Positions 24,517 to 35,545 are shown, counted from the stretch's first letter. The stretch is 64,000 nucleotides of DNA from Chelydra serpentina (GCA_037349315.1 JBAIAC010000274.1:434001-498000), one strand, 5' to 3'. Numbers and translations: made by a program. Notes: generated by a model not told the origin, from the sequence alone.

Positions 24517-25009
24517 GGCATGTGCTTCTTTCTTTTTCTCTGGGCCTCCAAGTGAGGCAGCGACCGGCAGAGCGCCAAGAGCCTAGGCCATGAGGCAAGA
24601 GGTGGCTGAGGTGGTGGCCTGCCAGGGAGCTCCCCGGCCACTCAATACTACAGTGAACTGAAACCCAGAACCAGCCAAAATGTCATTTTGGGAAATCAGC
24701 TGCGTTTGCTGAGCACCCAGGTAGCAAAGGCAGCTCCATTCAAATACAGTCTGCTCCTGACGTCCTTTCCCCAGATTGTCACGAGATGTTGGGTCTGCTT
24801 CCAATAATACTAATAACTATTCAACTGCCCTTTACCATTGTCATAAATAGCGGGGGAAGGGTAGCAACCTTTATGTCTGCAGTAGCATCAAATCCCTCCT
24901 TGGCAGCTGTACTTAGCACCCACCAGCAGCCAGCTCTCCCCTCCCCCAGCTCCTCCCCCTGCCTGGTGCCCCCACCAACTGACACCCCCCCGACCCTGGG
25001 GAGCAAGTG

Positions 25010-25115
25010 TTTCCCCTGGAGCAGCAGCGGCACCCGGTGGTCACTCGGGGTAATGAACAGACTCTTACCACTGGAGCAGCAGTGACACCCGGTGGCCAGT
25101 TGGGGTAATGCACAG
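25010..25115. repeat. Two stray monomers of the 57-bp satellite
   Basis: Two diverged copies of the unit 'gcagcagtgacacccggtgg ... gggtaatgcacagac' found in large arrays at 36360 and 51640. Another single copy lies at 26525-26590. They may be old seeds or scattered relics of the satellite. Confidence 0.6.
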
Positions 25116-25122
25116 ACTTTTT

Positions 25123-25195
25123 CATAGAATCATAGAATCTCAGGGTTGGAAGGGACCTCAGGAGGTCATCTAGTCCAACCCCCTGCTATTATCCA
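25123..25195 (-). mobile_element. CR1 LINE 3' tail fragment
   Basis: Minus-strand CR1 tail with 'catagaatcatagaatctca' and 'gggacctcaggaggtcatct'. Only about 70 bp survive. Confidence 0.85.
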
Positions 25196-25508
25196 ATCAT
25201 GCTTTATCCCTTTTATAAATTTCCTGAGGACCCGGAGCCTCCCAAATTCAAGACATAAAACCCTTCCATTCCACTCCTGATGTCACTATCTGGAGTCTTG
25301 CCTTCCCCAAACTTTCCTGCCAAGTGTCTGGGTATAAAAAGGAGTGTTTCAGCCTAAAATGAATTGCCTTTTCCCTGGTGCTGTCCAGCTGATGGGGAGT
25401 TTAGTCATCAGCTCCTTGCCCTGAGAAAAGCTCCCTCGGAATGCTCCGATGTATGTACCTTTACATAATCTTTTATCGTGTATGCTAACAAGAACATAAC
25501 CTATAGGG

Positions 25509-25766
25509 CAGTGGTCCCCAACCTTTCTGTGGCCAAGAGCACATTCATCCATTCATCAGAGTGTGGTGGACAGCGACACTTCTCGGCGGCATTTCGGTGG
25601 CGATGGTTCTCCACCGGAAGCTCTCCTCGGCGGCATTTCAGTGGCCACGCTTCTCCGGAGAATGCTCCTCTCCTCTTCCTTCCTTGGTGCCGGCCCTTAT
25701 GGCGGCCGCACATAAATGCCCTGGCGGGCGCCATGACACCCACGGGCACCACGTTGGGGACCACTG
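25509..25766. mobile_element. hAT MITE with exact 8-bp target duplication
   Basis: Ends CAGTGGTCCCCAACC and GTTGGGGACCACTG are inverted repeats. The identical octamer CTATAGGG lies immediately outside each end (25501-25508 and 25767-25774), the 8-bp duplication typical of hAT transposition. The 258-bp interior is non-coding. Fragments of this family occur at 2190-2546 and 55770-55960. Confidence 0.9.
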
Positions 25767-25774
25767 CTATAGGG

Positions 25775-26281
25775 ACTCCGAGTGGGTCAGCATCACAAGC
25801 TCTACTGAGTCACCAATTCTCCTAATTTCAACAATCTGCTCACTATTTCAAGCCATTGCTAGTATTTCCAGCCATAACAACAATATATCGGGGCACCTAA
25901 AGCCGAGATCACTGTTCATTCACTCTCCTCCATAAATTTATCTTCCATCCTTTCAACCTGATTCATATACTACAAGAATGCAGGTCTCTGAGTTTCACTC
26001 ACAAAGGCTTAAGATTCTTCCTAGTTATGTGATGTTTGGGTTTCAAATGGCAGCAGCTGAACATACAAAATAGCTGGCCACAGTAAGGTAAAGTCCTTGG
26101 GTACATGCAAGTTCTATGGCAACAGGGGTGGGAAAGCCAATGGAAGAGAGAGAGAGATCACACCAGAGACAGGGGAGGAGTAAAAGTGCCAAGAGGGGAA
26201 GCAGTTGGAGAGAAGCTTTGAGTGCAGAGTGCAAACATGACAGCTGAGTGTCGTAAGTACCCAGATAGCATAATGTGAGCT
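25775..26281. other. No gene seen
   Basis: No ORF, RNA gene or repeat I can name, apart from a short AG run near 26145. Confidence 0.35.
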
Positions 26282-26346
26282 GGTCCCCTGGTCAAACAGT
26301 CAAGACTCTGATTCTTATCATCTGAGTTCAAAACTCGGTAGAACCT
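26282..26346 (+). pseudogene. tRNA-Gln-like pseudogene
   Basis: It starts GGTCCCCTGGTCAAACAGT and ends CTGAGTTCAAAACTCGG then TAGAACCT, matching the frame of tRNA-Gln. It is shortened to 65 nt, and the anticodon arm ('ctctgattcttatcatc') is unrecognisable. Compare the better copy at 42177-42247. Confidence 0.5.
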
Positions 26347-26696
26347 CCTGTATCTGTGCTGGCTTCTGGAAAAGCTCTGGAGCGCAATGTGCTAAGCTTC
26401 CCCTTTCTTCTTTGTGCAAGAGTGTGTCTTTGCCCTCCTGCTGGGTGACTCATGCCTACCGGAGCCCGTTCTTTGGTCACGATGGCTTGACAGGACGGCT
26501 GCAATGGGTTGGGACCCAGAACTACAGACTCTTTCCATTGGAGCAGCAGCGACACCCGGTGGCAAGTCAGGGTAATGCACAGACTCTTTCCTCACACAGC
26601 CAGGAGTAGAACCCAAGAGAGAGAGAGAGAGAGAGAGATTAGCTAGTGGTTTTGTCCCCTGAAACAATCCTGTGTAGTTTTGTCTGTATAACATCT

Positions 26697-27522
26697 CCCG
26701 GTGCCCCTCAATCCCGACCCGCAGCCACCTCTATCCCAGCCCTGAGCTCCCCAGACACCGCTCTGCCGGTGCCCCTCACTCCCGACTTGCAGCCCCTTCT
26801 ATCCCAGCCGAGAGCTCCCCAGTCACCGCTCTGCTGGTGCCCCTCACTCCCGACCCGCAGCCCCTTCTATCCCAGCCCTGAGCTCCCCAGACACCGCTCT
26901 GCCGGTGCCCCTCACTCCCGACTTGCAGCCCCTTCTATCCCAGCCCTGAGCTCCCCAGTCACCGCTCTGCCGGTGCCCCTCACTCCCGACCCGCAGCCCC
27001 TTCTATCCCAGCCCTGATCTCCCCAGACACCGCTCTGCCGGTGCCCCTCACTCCCGACTTGCAGCCCCTTCTATCCCAGCCCAGAGCTCCCCAGTCACCG
27101 CTCTGCCGGTGCCCCTCACTCCCGACCCGCAGCCCCTTCTATCCCAGCCCTGATCTCCCCAGACACCGCTCTGCCGGTGCCCCTCACTCCCGACTTGCAG
27201 CCCCTTCTATCCCAGCCCAGAGCTCCCCAGTCACCGCTCTGCCGGTGCCCCTCACTCCCGACTTGCGGCCCCTTCTATCCCAGCCCTGAGCTCCCCAGTC
27301 ACCACTCTGCCGGTGCCCCTCACTCCCGACCCGCAGCCCCTTCTATCCCAGCCCTGAGCTCCCCAGTCACCGCTCTGCCGGTGCCCCCACTCCCGACGCA
27401 CAGCCCCTTCTATCCCGGCCCTGAGCTCCCCAGTCACTGCTCTGCCGGTGCCCCTCACTCCCGACCCGCAGCCCCTTCTATCCCAGCCCTGAGCTCCCCA
27501 GTCACTGCTCTGTCGATGCCCC
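26697..27522. repeat. 68-bp satellite array with 136-bp dimers
   Basis: About 12 copies of the unit 'ccggtgcccctcactcccga' + 'cccgcagccccttctatccc' + 'agccctgagctccccagtca' + 'ccgctctg'. In the middle, two variants alternate (acttgcag/cccagagc versus acccgcag/ccctgatc). The marker acttgc at 26785, 26921, 27057 and 27193 shows a 136-bp higher-order period. Confidence 0.95.
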
Positions 27523-28203
27523 TGTCGGGCGATGCTCTGGAACTGCTCCCCACGAAGCCAGTCAGGACTTTGGAGGAGCCTCCTCGCTGAGCCGACTGTC
27601 TCCAGGGCAAGAAGCTTCCCCAGCTTCCACCTTCCTGGATGTGACCCCGGAGCATTCAGCATCCCCTTCTTCACCCAGTGGGGCTCGTGGGGAAGCCAGA
27701 GAGCCCTGCCCCCCAACTCCACCGTCAGACGTGACTCTCAGCCAGCCAGTGAAACAAAAGGTTTATTAGATGACAGGAACAGGGTCTAAACCAGAGCTTA
27801 TAGGTACAGAGAACAGGACCCCTCAGTCAGGTCCATCTTGGGGGGTGGGGAGGCCAGAGCCCATCTGGACCTCCCTCCATGTGCCCAGCCAGCTCCAAAC
27901 TCTCCAGCCCCTCCTCTGCCTTTGTCTCCTTCCTGGGCCAGAAGATCACCTGAGCCCTTTGTTCCCCAACCACTTCAGCCGGCACCTTTGCAGGGAAGGG
28001 GCCCAGGCCATGAGTTGCCAGGAGACAGGGTGTCGGCCATTCTGTGTCATCACACTGGCCCTCTAGAGCTTTGCAACAATCACACCCCTTATTCCACCAC
28101 CTAGAGACTTAAGAAATGCAGAGGGGAAACTGAGGCATAGGGGAAACTGAGGCACCCACACAGTATTCAGAGGAAACATTAGGAACAGTCCCACTTTGTT
28201 ACA
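27523..28203 (-). mobile_element. Solo LTR of an endogenous retrovirus-like element
   Basis: Minus-strand reading begins TGTAACAAAGTGGGACTG and ends CATCGCCCGACA, the TG...CA form of an LTR. It has an AATAAA signal near 27765. It is the same family as the clean solo LTR at 49852-50417. The flanks gcccc and gcctc may be an eroded 5-bp duplication. It sits at the end of the satellite array and has no internal coding region. Confidence 0.7.
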
Positions 28204-28375
28204 GCCTCCCTGAATGTTTGTTTAAATCACTTGGTGGTGGCAGCGTACCGTTCAAGGACAAACGGGATTTGTGCCTTGGGGAAGTTTTTATCCTAAGCTG
28301 GTAAAAATAAGCTTAGGGGGTCTTTCATGCAGGTGCCCATGACTGTACCCCAGGGTTTGGAGGGAACCCTGACAA
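28204..28375 (-). mobile_element. LTR-like fragment ending AACCCTGACA
   Basis: Reverse-oriented relative of 22047-22380, with 'ggtaaaaataagcttaggg' and terminal 'ggaaccctgaca'. Partial. Confidence 0.4.
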
Positions 28376-28476
28376 CCTCCTTCCTGGGGCTGTAGCTGAA
28401 GACACAGTGGTCAAGAAGAGGCTCCAGCCCTGAAAGAAGCCAGACATTCAGGACAAAGCAGAAAGCGCACAAAGTA

Positions 28477-28549
28477 CAACCGTGAAGGGACTCGAACTCT
28501 CAATCTTCTGATCCGAAGTCAGACACCTCATCCATTAGGCCACACGGTC
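28477..28549 (-). tRNA. tRNA-Arg (TCG)
   Basis: A 73-nt cloverleaf: acceptor GACCGTG/CACGGTT, A box TGGCCTAATGG, anticodon arm TCTGA-CTTCGGA-TCAGA perfect with anticodon TCG, B box AGTTCGAGTCC and discriminator G. It is nearly identical to vertebrate tRNA-Arg(TCG). The B2 sister at 60658-60730 has lost its acceptor pairing. Confidence 0.9.
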
Positions 28550-28917
28550 ACATGGGAAAAGTCTCTCCAAGCACTTCTTTAGGAAAGATGGACACTGTGT
28601 TTGTTGGGTCATCTACGGAGGGGGCAGAGACACTCTGGGCACAAGCAGTCGAGTTCCTAGTGAGATGTGAGACTTAGTTCGATGGAGCCAGGGGCAGGAT
28701 TTGGTCGGGAGGCTTAAGCATGGGGGATTCGAGGGCAGAGGCCGGACCGGCTGTCTAGGTGCGGAGATTTAGTGGCACTGGGGCACAGGAGGGAGGAGGA
28801 GAAGGAATCCTGCTGATGGGCTGTGGCCGTGGAGAAAAAGAGGAAGGGCTCCTGGGACTTTTTTTGCTTCTGTTTTACCTGCCTGCTCTTGTTACAGCAG
28901 GTAACTACACTTGCTGA

Positions 28918-28983
28918 ACTAGGCTAGCTCAGTCAGTAGAGCATCAAGCTCTTAGTCTGGGGTTCAAGCCCCATGTCTGGGCT
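28918..28983 (+). pseudogene. tRNA-Lys (CTT) pseudogene
   Basis: The A box TAGCTCAGTCAGT and loop with CTCTTAG identify Lys(CTT). The region between the anticodon stem and the T arm is shortened (66 nt in total) and the acceptor ACTAGGC/TCTGGGC no longer pairs fully. The same deletion is in the B2 copy at 61098, so it predates the duplication. Confidence 0.7.
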
Positions 28984-28989
28984 CTCAGA

Positions 28990-30470
28990 TTTTTAAGTTG
29001 CCTTGTGTGCCAGGAGCCAAATGATCCCTGGTGGTGTCCAGAGCCACCCCCGGGTTCCCAGAAGCCCTGGACAGGCCCCTTGCTCCTGCTGAGTCCTTAG
29101 GAGTCAGGAGAGAGGCTCACACCCACAGGAGAAGGCCCAGACAGCGCAGTCTGGGGCTGGCAGGAAGCGCTGTGGGGCCAGGTGCTGAGAGACCCAAGGG
29201 GAGAGAGGGAGAGAAGTGATGAGGACAGAGTGCCAGTGTAAAGGGGGTTATGGTCCTGCTAGTGCAGCAAACTTTCCTGGCTTATCCACGACCCCGGTGG
29301 AATGGGCTAGAGAAAGGCCCTGAGTCCCCACTCCCACTCCCTCACCCAGAGGCAGCCTGACCTCGAGGACTCTCTGTCTACTCTCGTGTGTGGCAGAGTC
29401 CTCGTGACCCCGACAAGGCTGGGCCCAGGACCCCTGGGGGGCTCGACCCCCAGTCTTGTTGTGGTCACTTAGAACAGGGGCTGGGGGGTCCCCACTCTGG
29501 GGTTTTCTCTCTGCTCTGGATGCTTCCCTGACCCACGGATCGTTGCATGTGCTTCAAGCAAATCCAATGGATTAAAGAGCAATCGATTTAAACCATAAGG
29601 AAAATGGGAAAGGTTCAAGGGAAACACGTCACCTCGTTCTGTGGCTCAGGGATATCGCAAACAGCATCTCTGGGACAGCCGGGACGTTCACAGTCTCCCC
29701 CTCCAATGTCCCAGGCCCTGGCTGTGGTGCAGGGATGCCACCGGTCGGACACGTGGTCTGGCGGTGGCCCCATGCCCTCAGGCTCTAGATGGCAGGACCC
29801 TTCCTCCCAGCTTCGGCCCCCATGTCGGGGTTCTGATCCCACATTGAGGGCACGGAGGGAGCCCCACTCAGCCCTCGTCTGCCCCAGCTCTTCCCCAACC
29901 TCACCCTCAGCCTGGGCCCCTGGCTCCTGGCCCAGCCTCGTTCCCCTTACCCCTGTCCGCTCCCCTCTCCCTAGGAAGCCATGGCCCTGCTCCCAGACCC
30001 AGTTCTCGACTGCGGCTTCCGAAGGGCCGCAGACACGGACAAGAGGGCACAATGTGAAAAGTTTGGGGACCACTGGACTAGGGTGACGTCCTCAATCACT
30101 TCTATGCAGTCCAATAAAAGGTATTTCTCACCCACCTCGCCCCTCCATCAGGACGGACTCGGTATGTTCTCCCGCCCTTCACTCGGACAGGAAGGAGAAT
30201 AACATTTCATTCCACTCAATGCTACAGTGATTTGTAACCCAACACGAGCCAAAACTGGTCCCTTTGGCAAAGCGGCCCCATCATGCTGCACACCTAGGCC
30301 GAGTAGGGGTGTCTGTGCAAATACGGTCTGGTCCTGAAGTCTTTCCCCAGCTCATCACTCGATGTGAGGGGGGAGCTCATCCAGACCCTGCTTACACTTA
30401 GTATTTAAAAACTCCTGAGTATCCCTATCTCCGCTGCTCTTAGATTTCTGCTCCTGTCCTTTTTTGACAC
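28990..30470. other. No gene seen; hAT-like remnant
   Basis: Shared with B2. Near 29985-30100 'ccagttctcgactgcggctt' and 'gtttggggaccactggacta' look like remnants of hAT termini. No exon or RNA gene is supported. Confidence 0.4.
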
Positions 30471-30474
30471 CTCA

Positions 30475-30556
30475 GATGAGGTGGCTGAGTGGTTACGGTG
30501 ATGGACTGTTAATCCATTGTGCTTTGCACACTTGTGTTCGAATCTCATCCTCATCG
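30475..30556 (+). tRNA. Ser-type tRNA with Asn anticodon (GTT)
   Basis: The body matches vertebrate tRNA-Ser(GCT): 82 nt, long variable arm ('tgtgctttgcaca'), A box TGGCTGAGTGG and acceptor GATGAGG/CCTCATC fully paired with discriminator G. The anticodon stem ATGGA/TCCAT is perfect, but the anticodon (30508-30510) is GTT where the B2 sister at 62627-62708 has GCT. The T stem TTGTG/CTCAT has two mismatches, so it may be decaying. A TTTT run follows five nt downstream. The identity elements seen are those for seryl-tRNA synthetase, which is known not to read the anticodon. Confidence 0.75.
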
Positions 30557-30599
30557 GATGATTTTAATCTTCTCTTTCCTTTAGAAGCAACCATCTCCC

Positions 30600-31755
30600 C
30601 TCTTGGTACAATGAGAGACCAAAGGGTAGGAATAAATGGTAAATTTTCACAATGGAGAGGTGTAACTAGTGGTGTTCCCCAAGGGTCAGTCTTAGGACCA
30701 ATCCTATTCAACCTATTCATAAATGATTTGGAAGAAGGGGTAAACAGTGAAGTGGCAAAGTTTGCAGATGATACTAAGCTGCTCAAGATAGTTAAGACCA
30801 AAGCAGACTGTGAAGAACTACAAAAAGATCTCACAAAACTAAATGATTGGGCAATAAAATGGCAAATGAAATTTAATGTGGATAAATGTAAAGTAATGCA
30901 CATTGGAAAAAATAATCCCAACTATACATACAATATGATGGGGGCTAATTTAGCTACAACTAATCAGGAAAAAGATCTTGGAGTCATCGTGGATAGTTCT
31001 CTACAGATGTCCATGCAGTGTGCAGCGGCAGTCAAAAAAGTAAATGGGATGTTAGGAATCATTTAAAAAGGGATAGAGAATAAGACGGAGAATATCTTAC
31101 TGCCCCTATACAAATCCATAGTGCACCCACATCTTGAATACTGCGTACAATTGTGGTCTCCTCATCTCAAAAAGGATATACTGGCATTAGAAAAGGTTCA
31201 GAGAAGGGCAACTAAAATGATTAGGGGTCTGGAACGGGTCCCATATGAGGAGAGATTAAAGGGGCTAGGACTTTTTAGCTTGGAAAAGAGGAGACTAAGG
31301 GGGGATATGATAGAGGTATATAAAAGTATGCGTGGTGTGGAGGAAGTGAATAAGGAAAATTTATTTACTTGTTCTCATAATAAAAGAACTAGGGGCCACC
31401 CAATGAAATTAGTGGGAAGCAGGTTTAAAACAAATAAAACGAAGTTCTTCTTCACACAGCGCACAGTCAACCTGAGGAGGCTGTGAAGGCTAGGACTATA
31501 ACAGGGTTTAAAAGAGAACTGGATAAATTCATGGAGGTTAAGTCCATTAATGGCTATTAGCCAGAATGGGTAAGAAATGGTGTCCTTAGCCTCTGTTTGT
31601 CAAAGGGGGGTGATGGATGGCAGGAGAGAGATCACTTAATCATTACCTCTTAGGTCCATTCACTCAGCGTCACCTGGCATTGGCCACTGTCGGTGGACAG
31701 GATACTGGGATGGATGGACCTTTGGTCTGACCCAGTATGGCCTTTCTTATGTTCT
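30600..31755 (+). mobile_element. CR1 LINE, 5'-truncated, decayed
   Basis: RT motifs [34 protein letters not shown] and KDLGVIVDSS are readable, then a TAA interrupts the frame at about 31064. '[11 protein letters not shown]' and 'RRATKMIRG' follow. It ends with 'ggacctttggtctgacccag' and 'ttcttatgttcttaa'. Compared with B2 it lacks 16 bases near 31471, between two CCTG tetramers. It is a different subfamily from 20405-21755. Confidence 0.9.
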
Positions 31756-31954
31756 TAAGCCAAGTTGCTTCCTGCAAACACAAACCTACTCAGGACTCCC
31801 TTGCGTTAAATAAAATACGTCTAAATCCCAGATTTCTAAAATAATTCTGTGGGTCTTGTATTTTATCTCAAAAGGTAACACCTCTTAATCTCCCCCAAAC
31901 AATCTCCACCAAATAATTTCCTTTGCACAGATCCATGAACAGTAAAATTGTTGC

Positions 31955-32095
31955 TTCCGACAAAGTGGGTATTCACCCACGAAAGCTTATGCTCCAATAC
32001 CTCTGTTCGTCTATAAGGTGCCACAGGACCCTTTGTCGCTTCTACAGATCCAGACTAAAACGGCTACCCCTCTGATACTTAAAATCTTTCTGTGT
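31955..32095. repeat. Amniote core repeat ('acccacgaaagcttatgct')
   Basis: Reads 'gacaaagtgggtattcaccc' + 'acgaaagcttatgctcc' and ends 'agactaaaacggctacccct' + 'ctgatac'. The most complete copy in the window of the repeat also seen at 19105 and 47105. Family not named. Confidence 0.6.
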
Positions 32096-32632
32096 CTCTT
32101 ATCTGAGCCAGGGCATTCAATTCCATTGAAACCTTCTCTCCTGCAGTAACAATGTTCACCGAAAGGGGACGTGGCCACCTTCAGCCCTGACAGTGAGATA
32201 TTCGCTCTCCTCTTTCTTCATGCTGCTGTTGTTATTCTGTGAAACATCAGGGATGGAATAAAAAGCTGAGTTCACTCCAGGGTGAGGAAAGAAAGGAGCC
32301 ACCAACCCCCTGGCAAAGCTCAGTGCCCCAGAGAAAACCTGCCCCTGCTATTGCAATCACTGATGTATTGGGGATGACGGGAAAGGGACTGTCTGAAATA
32401 TCAAGGCAGGAAATGGACAACAATCTACAGCAACGTCATTATCCACAAACACACTCTCATCATGCTCCAGCCAGAAGGGAAATGAGCAGGAATTCTTGCT
32501 GTTCAGCCATGGACACACTTACACAATGGCACGGCAGTGAGTGTGTTGTGGAAGCTGATCTGAGGAAACAATAGGAAATGATCACTCAGTGAGAACAGAA
32601 CTAGAGTGTAGTGAGAAAACCATGTGATGCAA

Positions 32633-32714
32633 GTAATGGTAGCCGAGTGGTTAAGGTGACAGACTAAACATCCATTGGGGTGTCTCTGCAGAGGTTCAAA
32701 TCCTGTCAACTACG
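32633..32714 (+). pseudogene. tRNA-Ser pseudogene, anticodon position AAA
   Basis: The 82-nt length and B box AGGTTCAAATCCT show the Ser body. The anticodon stem ACAGA/TCCAT has two mismatches, the loop CTAAACA puts AAA at the anticodon, and the acceptor GTAATGG poorly matches CAACTAC. It is the left-arm partner of the intact tRNA-Ser(AGA) at 55275-55356. Confidence 0.75.
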
Positions 32715-32787
32715 GAGGAACGTGTGGTTCTCTAGTTTCAGTCCCTGAGCATCCTTGGTGTCAAGGGGAGCTTGGTCTTGTCTCACT

Positions 32788-33647
32788 CTGGCTGTGTCCA
32801 CACTACAGAGTTATGCTGCTTTAGTTGAAGGGTTTCAATTAAACACTCTGCTCCTTGTGTCACCAGAGCGCATCCACTCTAGCAACTCTTGCGTCGCCCC
32901 AAAGAGCAGTGCATTGTGGGTAGCTATCACACTGTGCAACTGGCCGCAGGGGGCTTTGGGAGGGGTTTGCAATGGCTCATGGGCTGGTGCAGCATCACAT
33001 GATGCAGGTTTCTCTGTCCCGTTGTTCTATGGGCAGCCTACTAGATTGCCAGCTGCTTCTCCACTGCAGTGTGTGTGGCAGGGCAGAGTGTGTGTGTGTG
33101 TGTGTGTGTGTGTCAGTGCAGGTCCTTGGGGGAAAGGAGCGTCATTGGGGCAGCACAGTTCAGATGCCGGTGCGCCCCCCCCCCCCCCACTGTAAGGAGC
33201 TTCCGCCCCCCAGCTCCGTGGTCGCCGTGCGGGGGAGCAGCATCCCCAGCAGAGATTTGCTCCTTGCTGCCGGAGCAGAGCAGCAGGCTCAGCCGTCAGA
33301 ACTTCCCGGAGCGATGAGAGGGGAGGGGCCCAGCCTCTGGAGCAGGATCGCAGGGCAGGGAGTTCCCGGCGGGCATTGTGGGATACTGGTGGAGGCCAGT
33401 TCTGGGGATATAATGACCAGCAGCGTCTACACTGACACTTTGTCACTCTCAGTTTGCTGCAAAAAACTCCAGGCCTCTCGTCGAGGTGGGTTTATTTTGT
33501 CAGCAACAGAGGGCAGTTTTGTTGCCAGACGGGGCATTGCCGTGTGTGCACCAGCCAAAAGCTGGCGACCGAGGGAGCGTCGTGTGTTTTTCACATGCCT
33601 GAGCAATATAATGATGCTGAAATAACTGTGTAGTGCAGACCTGGCCA
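32788..33647. mobile_element. TIR-flanked DNA element, copy 2 (inverted, deleted)
   Basis: Reverse copy of the element at 641-1852, with ends 'ctgtgtccacactacagagt' and 'gtgtagtgcagacctgg'. About 350-400 bp of the interior are missing. A GT microsatellite (33088-33113) lies at the deletion junction. Confidence 0.6.
33088..33113. repeat. (GT)n microsatellite
   Basis: About 13 GT units at the internal deletion point of the TIR element. The corresponding region near 54648-54667 also has a GT run. Confidence 0.9.
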
Positions 33648-33782
33648 AGGATTCACACACACACAGCTTGCCAGGAAACCTTCCCCTGCTCCTCTGCTTT
33701 GCAGAATCCAAACACAAGCAAAGCGTGTCAGGGTGTGCCAGGGAGTCAGCTGTGGGTAGACAGGTTACTTTAGTCATAAGCA

Positions 33783-33856
33783 GGCACCATGGCTTAGCTG
33801 GTTAAAGCACCTGTCTTGTAAACAGGAGATCCTGGGTTCAACTCCCAGTAGTGCCT
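33783..33856 (+). tRNA. tRNA-Thr (TGT)
   Basis: A 74-nt cloverleaf with D arm GCTT-AGCTGGTTA-AAGC perfect, anticodon arm CCTGT-CTTGTAA-ACAGG perfect (TGT), and T arm CTGGG-TTCAACT-CCCAG perfect. The acceptor GGCACCA/TAGTGCC has one C-A mismatch. A T5 run lies about 10 nt downstream. The right-arm partner (53705) has decayed, so this is the functional copy of the pair. Confidence 0.9.
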
Positions 33857-33881
33857 TGTGGAGTGGTTTTTGGGGCACCTG

Positions 33882-35465
33882 ATTGTCTGTTACAGCTGTC
33901 CCCCTGCTGGATTCTTTTTTCAATAGTGGCCGCCCCCCCGGCCATGGAACTGACCAAAGTCATAGCCTGGCCCTGCTCATGAAAACGGCTTGTACAGACT
34001 AACTGGAGCCATTGCTCTGCCTAGGGAGGAGGCTTCTTGCTCCTTTGTTCGGTTCCTTTGTTCAGACCCAGGCTCGGTGTAGGGGTGCTCTGCCCAGGTA
34101 TGCAAGACCTAAAGTGGCCACATAGCTGAGCATATGAGTCATACCTGTGGCTCAGAACTTGCCCAGGCATGCCTATGCTTACCTGTAGTTTTCCCTGCTC
34201 TCTCCCTCCTCCCCTGTATCCAGAGAAGCCAATCAAAAGTACTGGTGGGAAACTGCCTAAGTTTGCCTTTAAAACCAGACATTTTCTGATCAGACCCCTG
34301 GAGAAGTTCCTTGCCTTGCCACCTGGTCTGATCAGCTAGGGGTCCTTGGGAGGCCCTCTCCCCGCTCTCGTTTGTTTTTTGAGCGTACCCCCGTTTTAAA
34401 CTCCCCTCCCACGAACAATGAATTTGTGCCTGGAATCTCCTGATTATTGAAAGCGAATCAAGTCTGATGCTAAACCTGCCGTTCCGTTGCTGCTTTGGGG
34501 ATTGGTAAGAAAAAGAAAACCTCTTGCACACTTCCCCTTGTTTTAACTGCTGGCTTTCTTTCCCCAGCAGGCAGGCGCAAGCTAACTCCTTGGTCTGTAT
34601 TAGGTTTAGTCTTTAGTCTAGATAAATTGTAATTTTCATTTTGCATAGCTGTGGTTAAGTAGGTTTATAGAATTGTTTGTATTGTGTTCTGTTACTTGCT
34701 AACTTGTGTAGTCTTGGTTAAGTTAAATCATAGATAAGATTTTGCTGTGTTCTGTATAATTGTGGTTAAGTCTGTCTTCCCCACCCCCCAACCACATTTC
34801 TCTCTCTCTCTCTGCTGTTTAAACTTGCAGCCTGTCTGCTCTCTGTGTCTCCCTCAGTTCAAATCTCCCTCCGCAGTGCCTCTGCATTTGGTCTCTGCTC
34901 CACCACGTGTCTTCCCCCACCCCCACCCCCACCTCCACCTCATTTCTCTACCACTGCCTTTCTCTCTCTCTCTCTCTCCACTAATCCCTTCCACCACGTG
35001 CTCACCCCCACGTTCCTATAGCTGCCAAACCTCAATTGTCTAGCATAAAAACCCCATTGGTTACCTTTCTCTCTCTAACACACCTCACATTTTACGTTTA
35101 CACCACTGTGGCCCATTTTCACCTACAGTTGTTGGTTATTTAACACATTTTACCCATAACTGTTAGTTGGTTATATGCTGCTGTGACACACGCTTTACAT
35201 AGAAATTGGTAGCTACCTGTTACATTTATACTTCAGTGTTAATTGGTTACCAACTGTATTGTACCCCGCTGTATTGTACCCCACTATTGAAACCCCCTAT
35301 CCTGTTTACTAAAAGAAACCCCTCCCCAATTGTCTACCTTAACAAACCCATACCCCTCACTATTGAATTTTCCCTGTTTTTATATTTTCTTAATAAAGTT
35401 TATTTTGCACCCCACCAGTGCAGTAATTGTCCCCCAAGATCCCCTACCTGCTGGCAGGGACACAG
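33882..35465. mobile_element. 1.58-kb insertion, LTR-like
   Basis: It splits the CR1 tail that is continuous beside the other tRNA-Thr copies: 'tttttggggcacctg' stops here and 'gtattggctaac' resumes at 35466. The inserted DNA has no coding frame. It has CT-rich tracts (34800-34815, 34962-34978) and AATAAA at about 35391 in 'cttaataaagtttattttgc', 70 bp before its end. Size and poly(A) signal suggest a long LTR or a retroposed 3' end. I see no clear target duplication. Confidence 0.5.
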
Positions 35466-35545
35466 GTATTGGCTAACAAAATACAGAGCTAAATGGCCCT
35501 TCAGTCTAGCCCAGTGTGGTTTTTCTTATGGTTTAAATTACACTC
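35466..35545 (+). mobile_element. CR1 tail, distal part of the split copy
   Basis: Reads 'gtattggctaac', 'acagagctaaatggcccttc' and 'cccagtgtggtttttcttat', continuing the CR1 tail interrupted at 33881. Confidence 0.65.

Larger units (their letters stand above)
26590..31770. repeat. Segmental duplication unit B1
   Basis: Collinear and same-strand with 58865-63880. It runs from a GA microsatellite (26618-26638) through the 68-bp satellite, LTR, tRNA-Arg, tRNA-Lys relic and Ser-type tRNA to the CR1 element. The copies are offset by about 32.2 kb. Confidence 0.9.

Noticed and set aside
26646..27590. Pro/Ser/Ala-rich ORFs
   Set aside because: Translation of the 68-bp satellite; frame changes with each unit.
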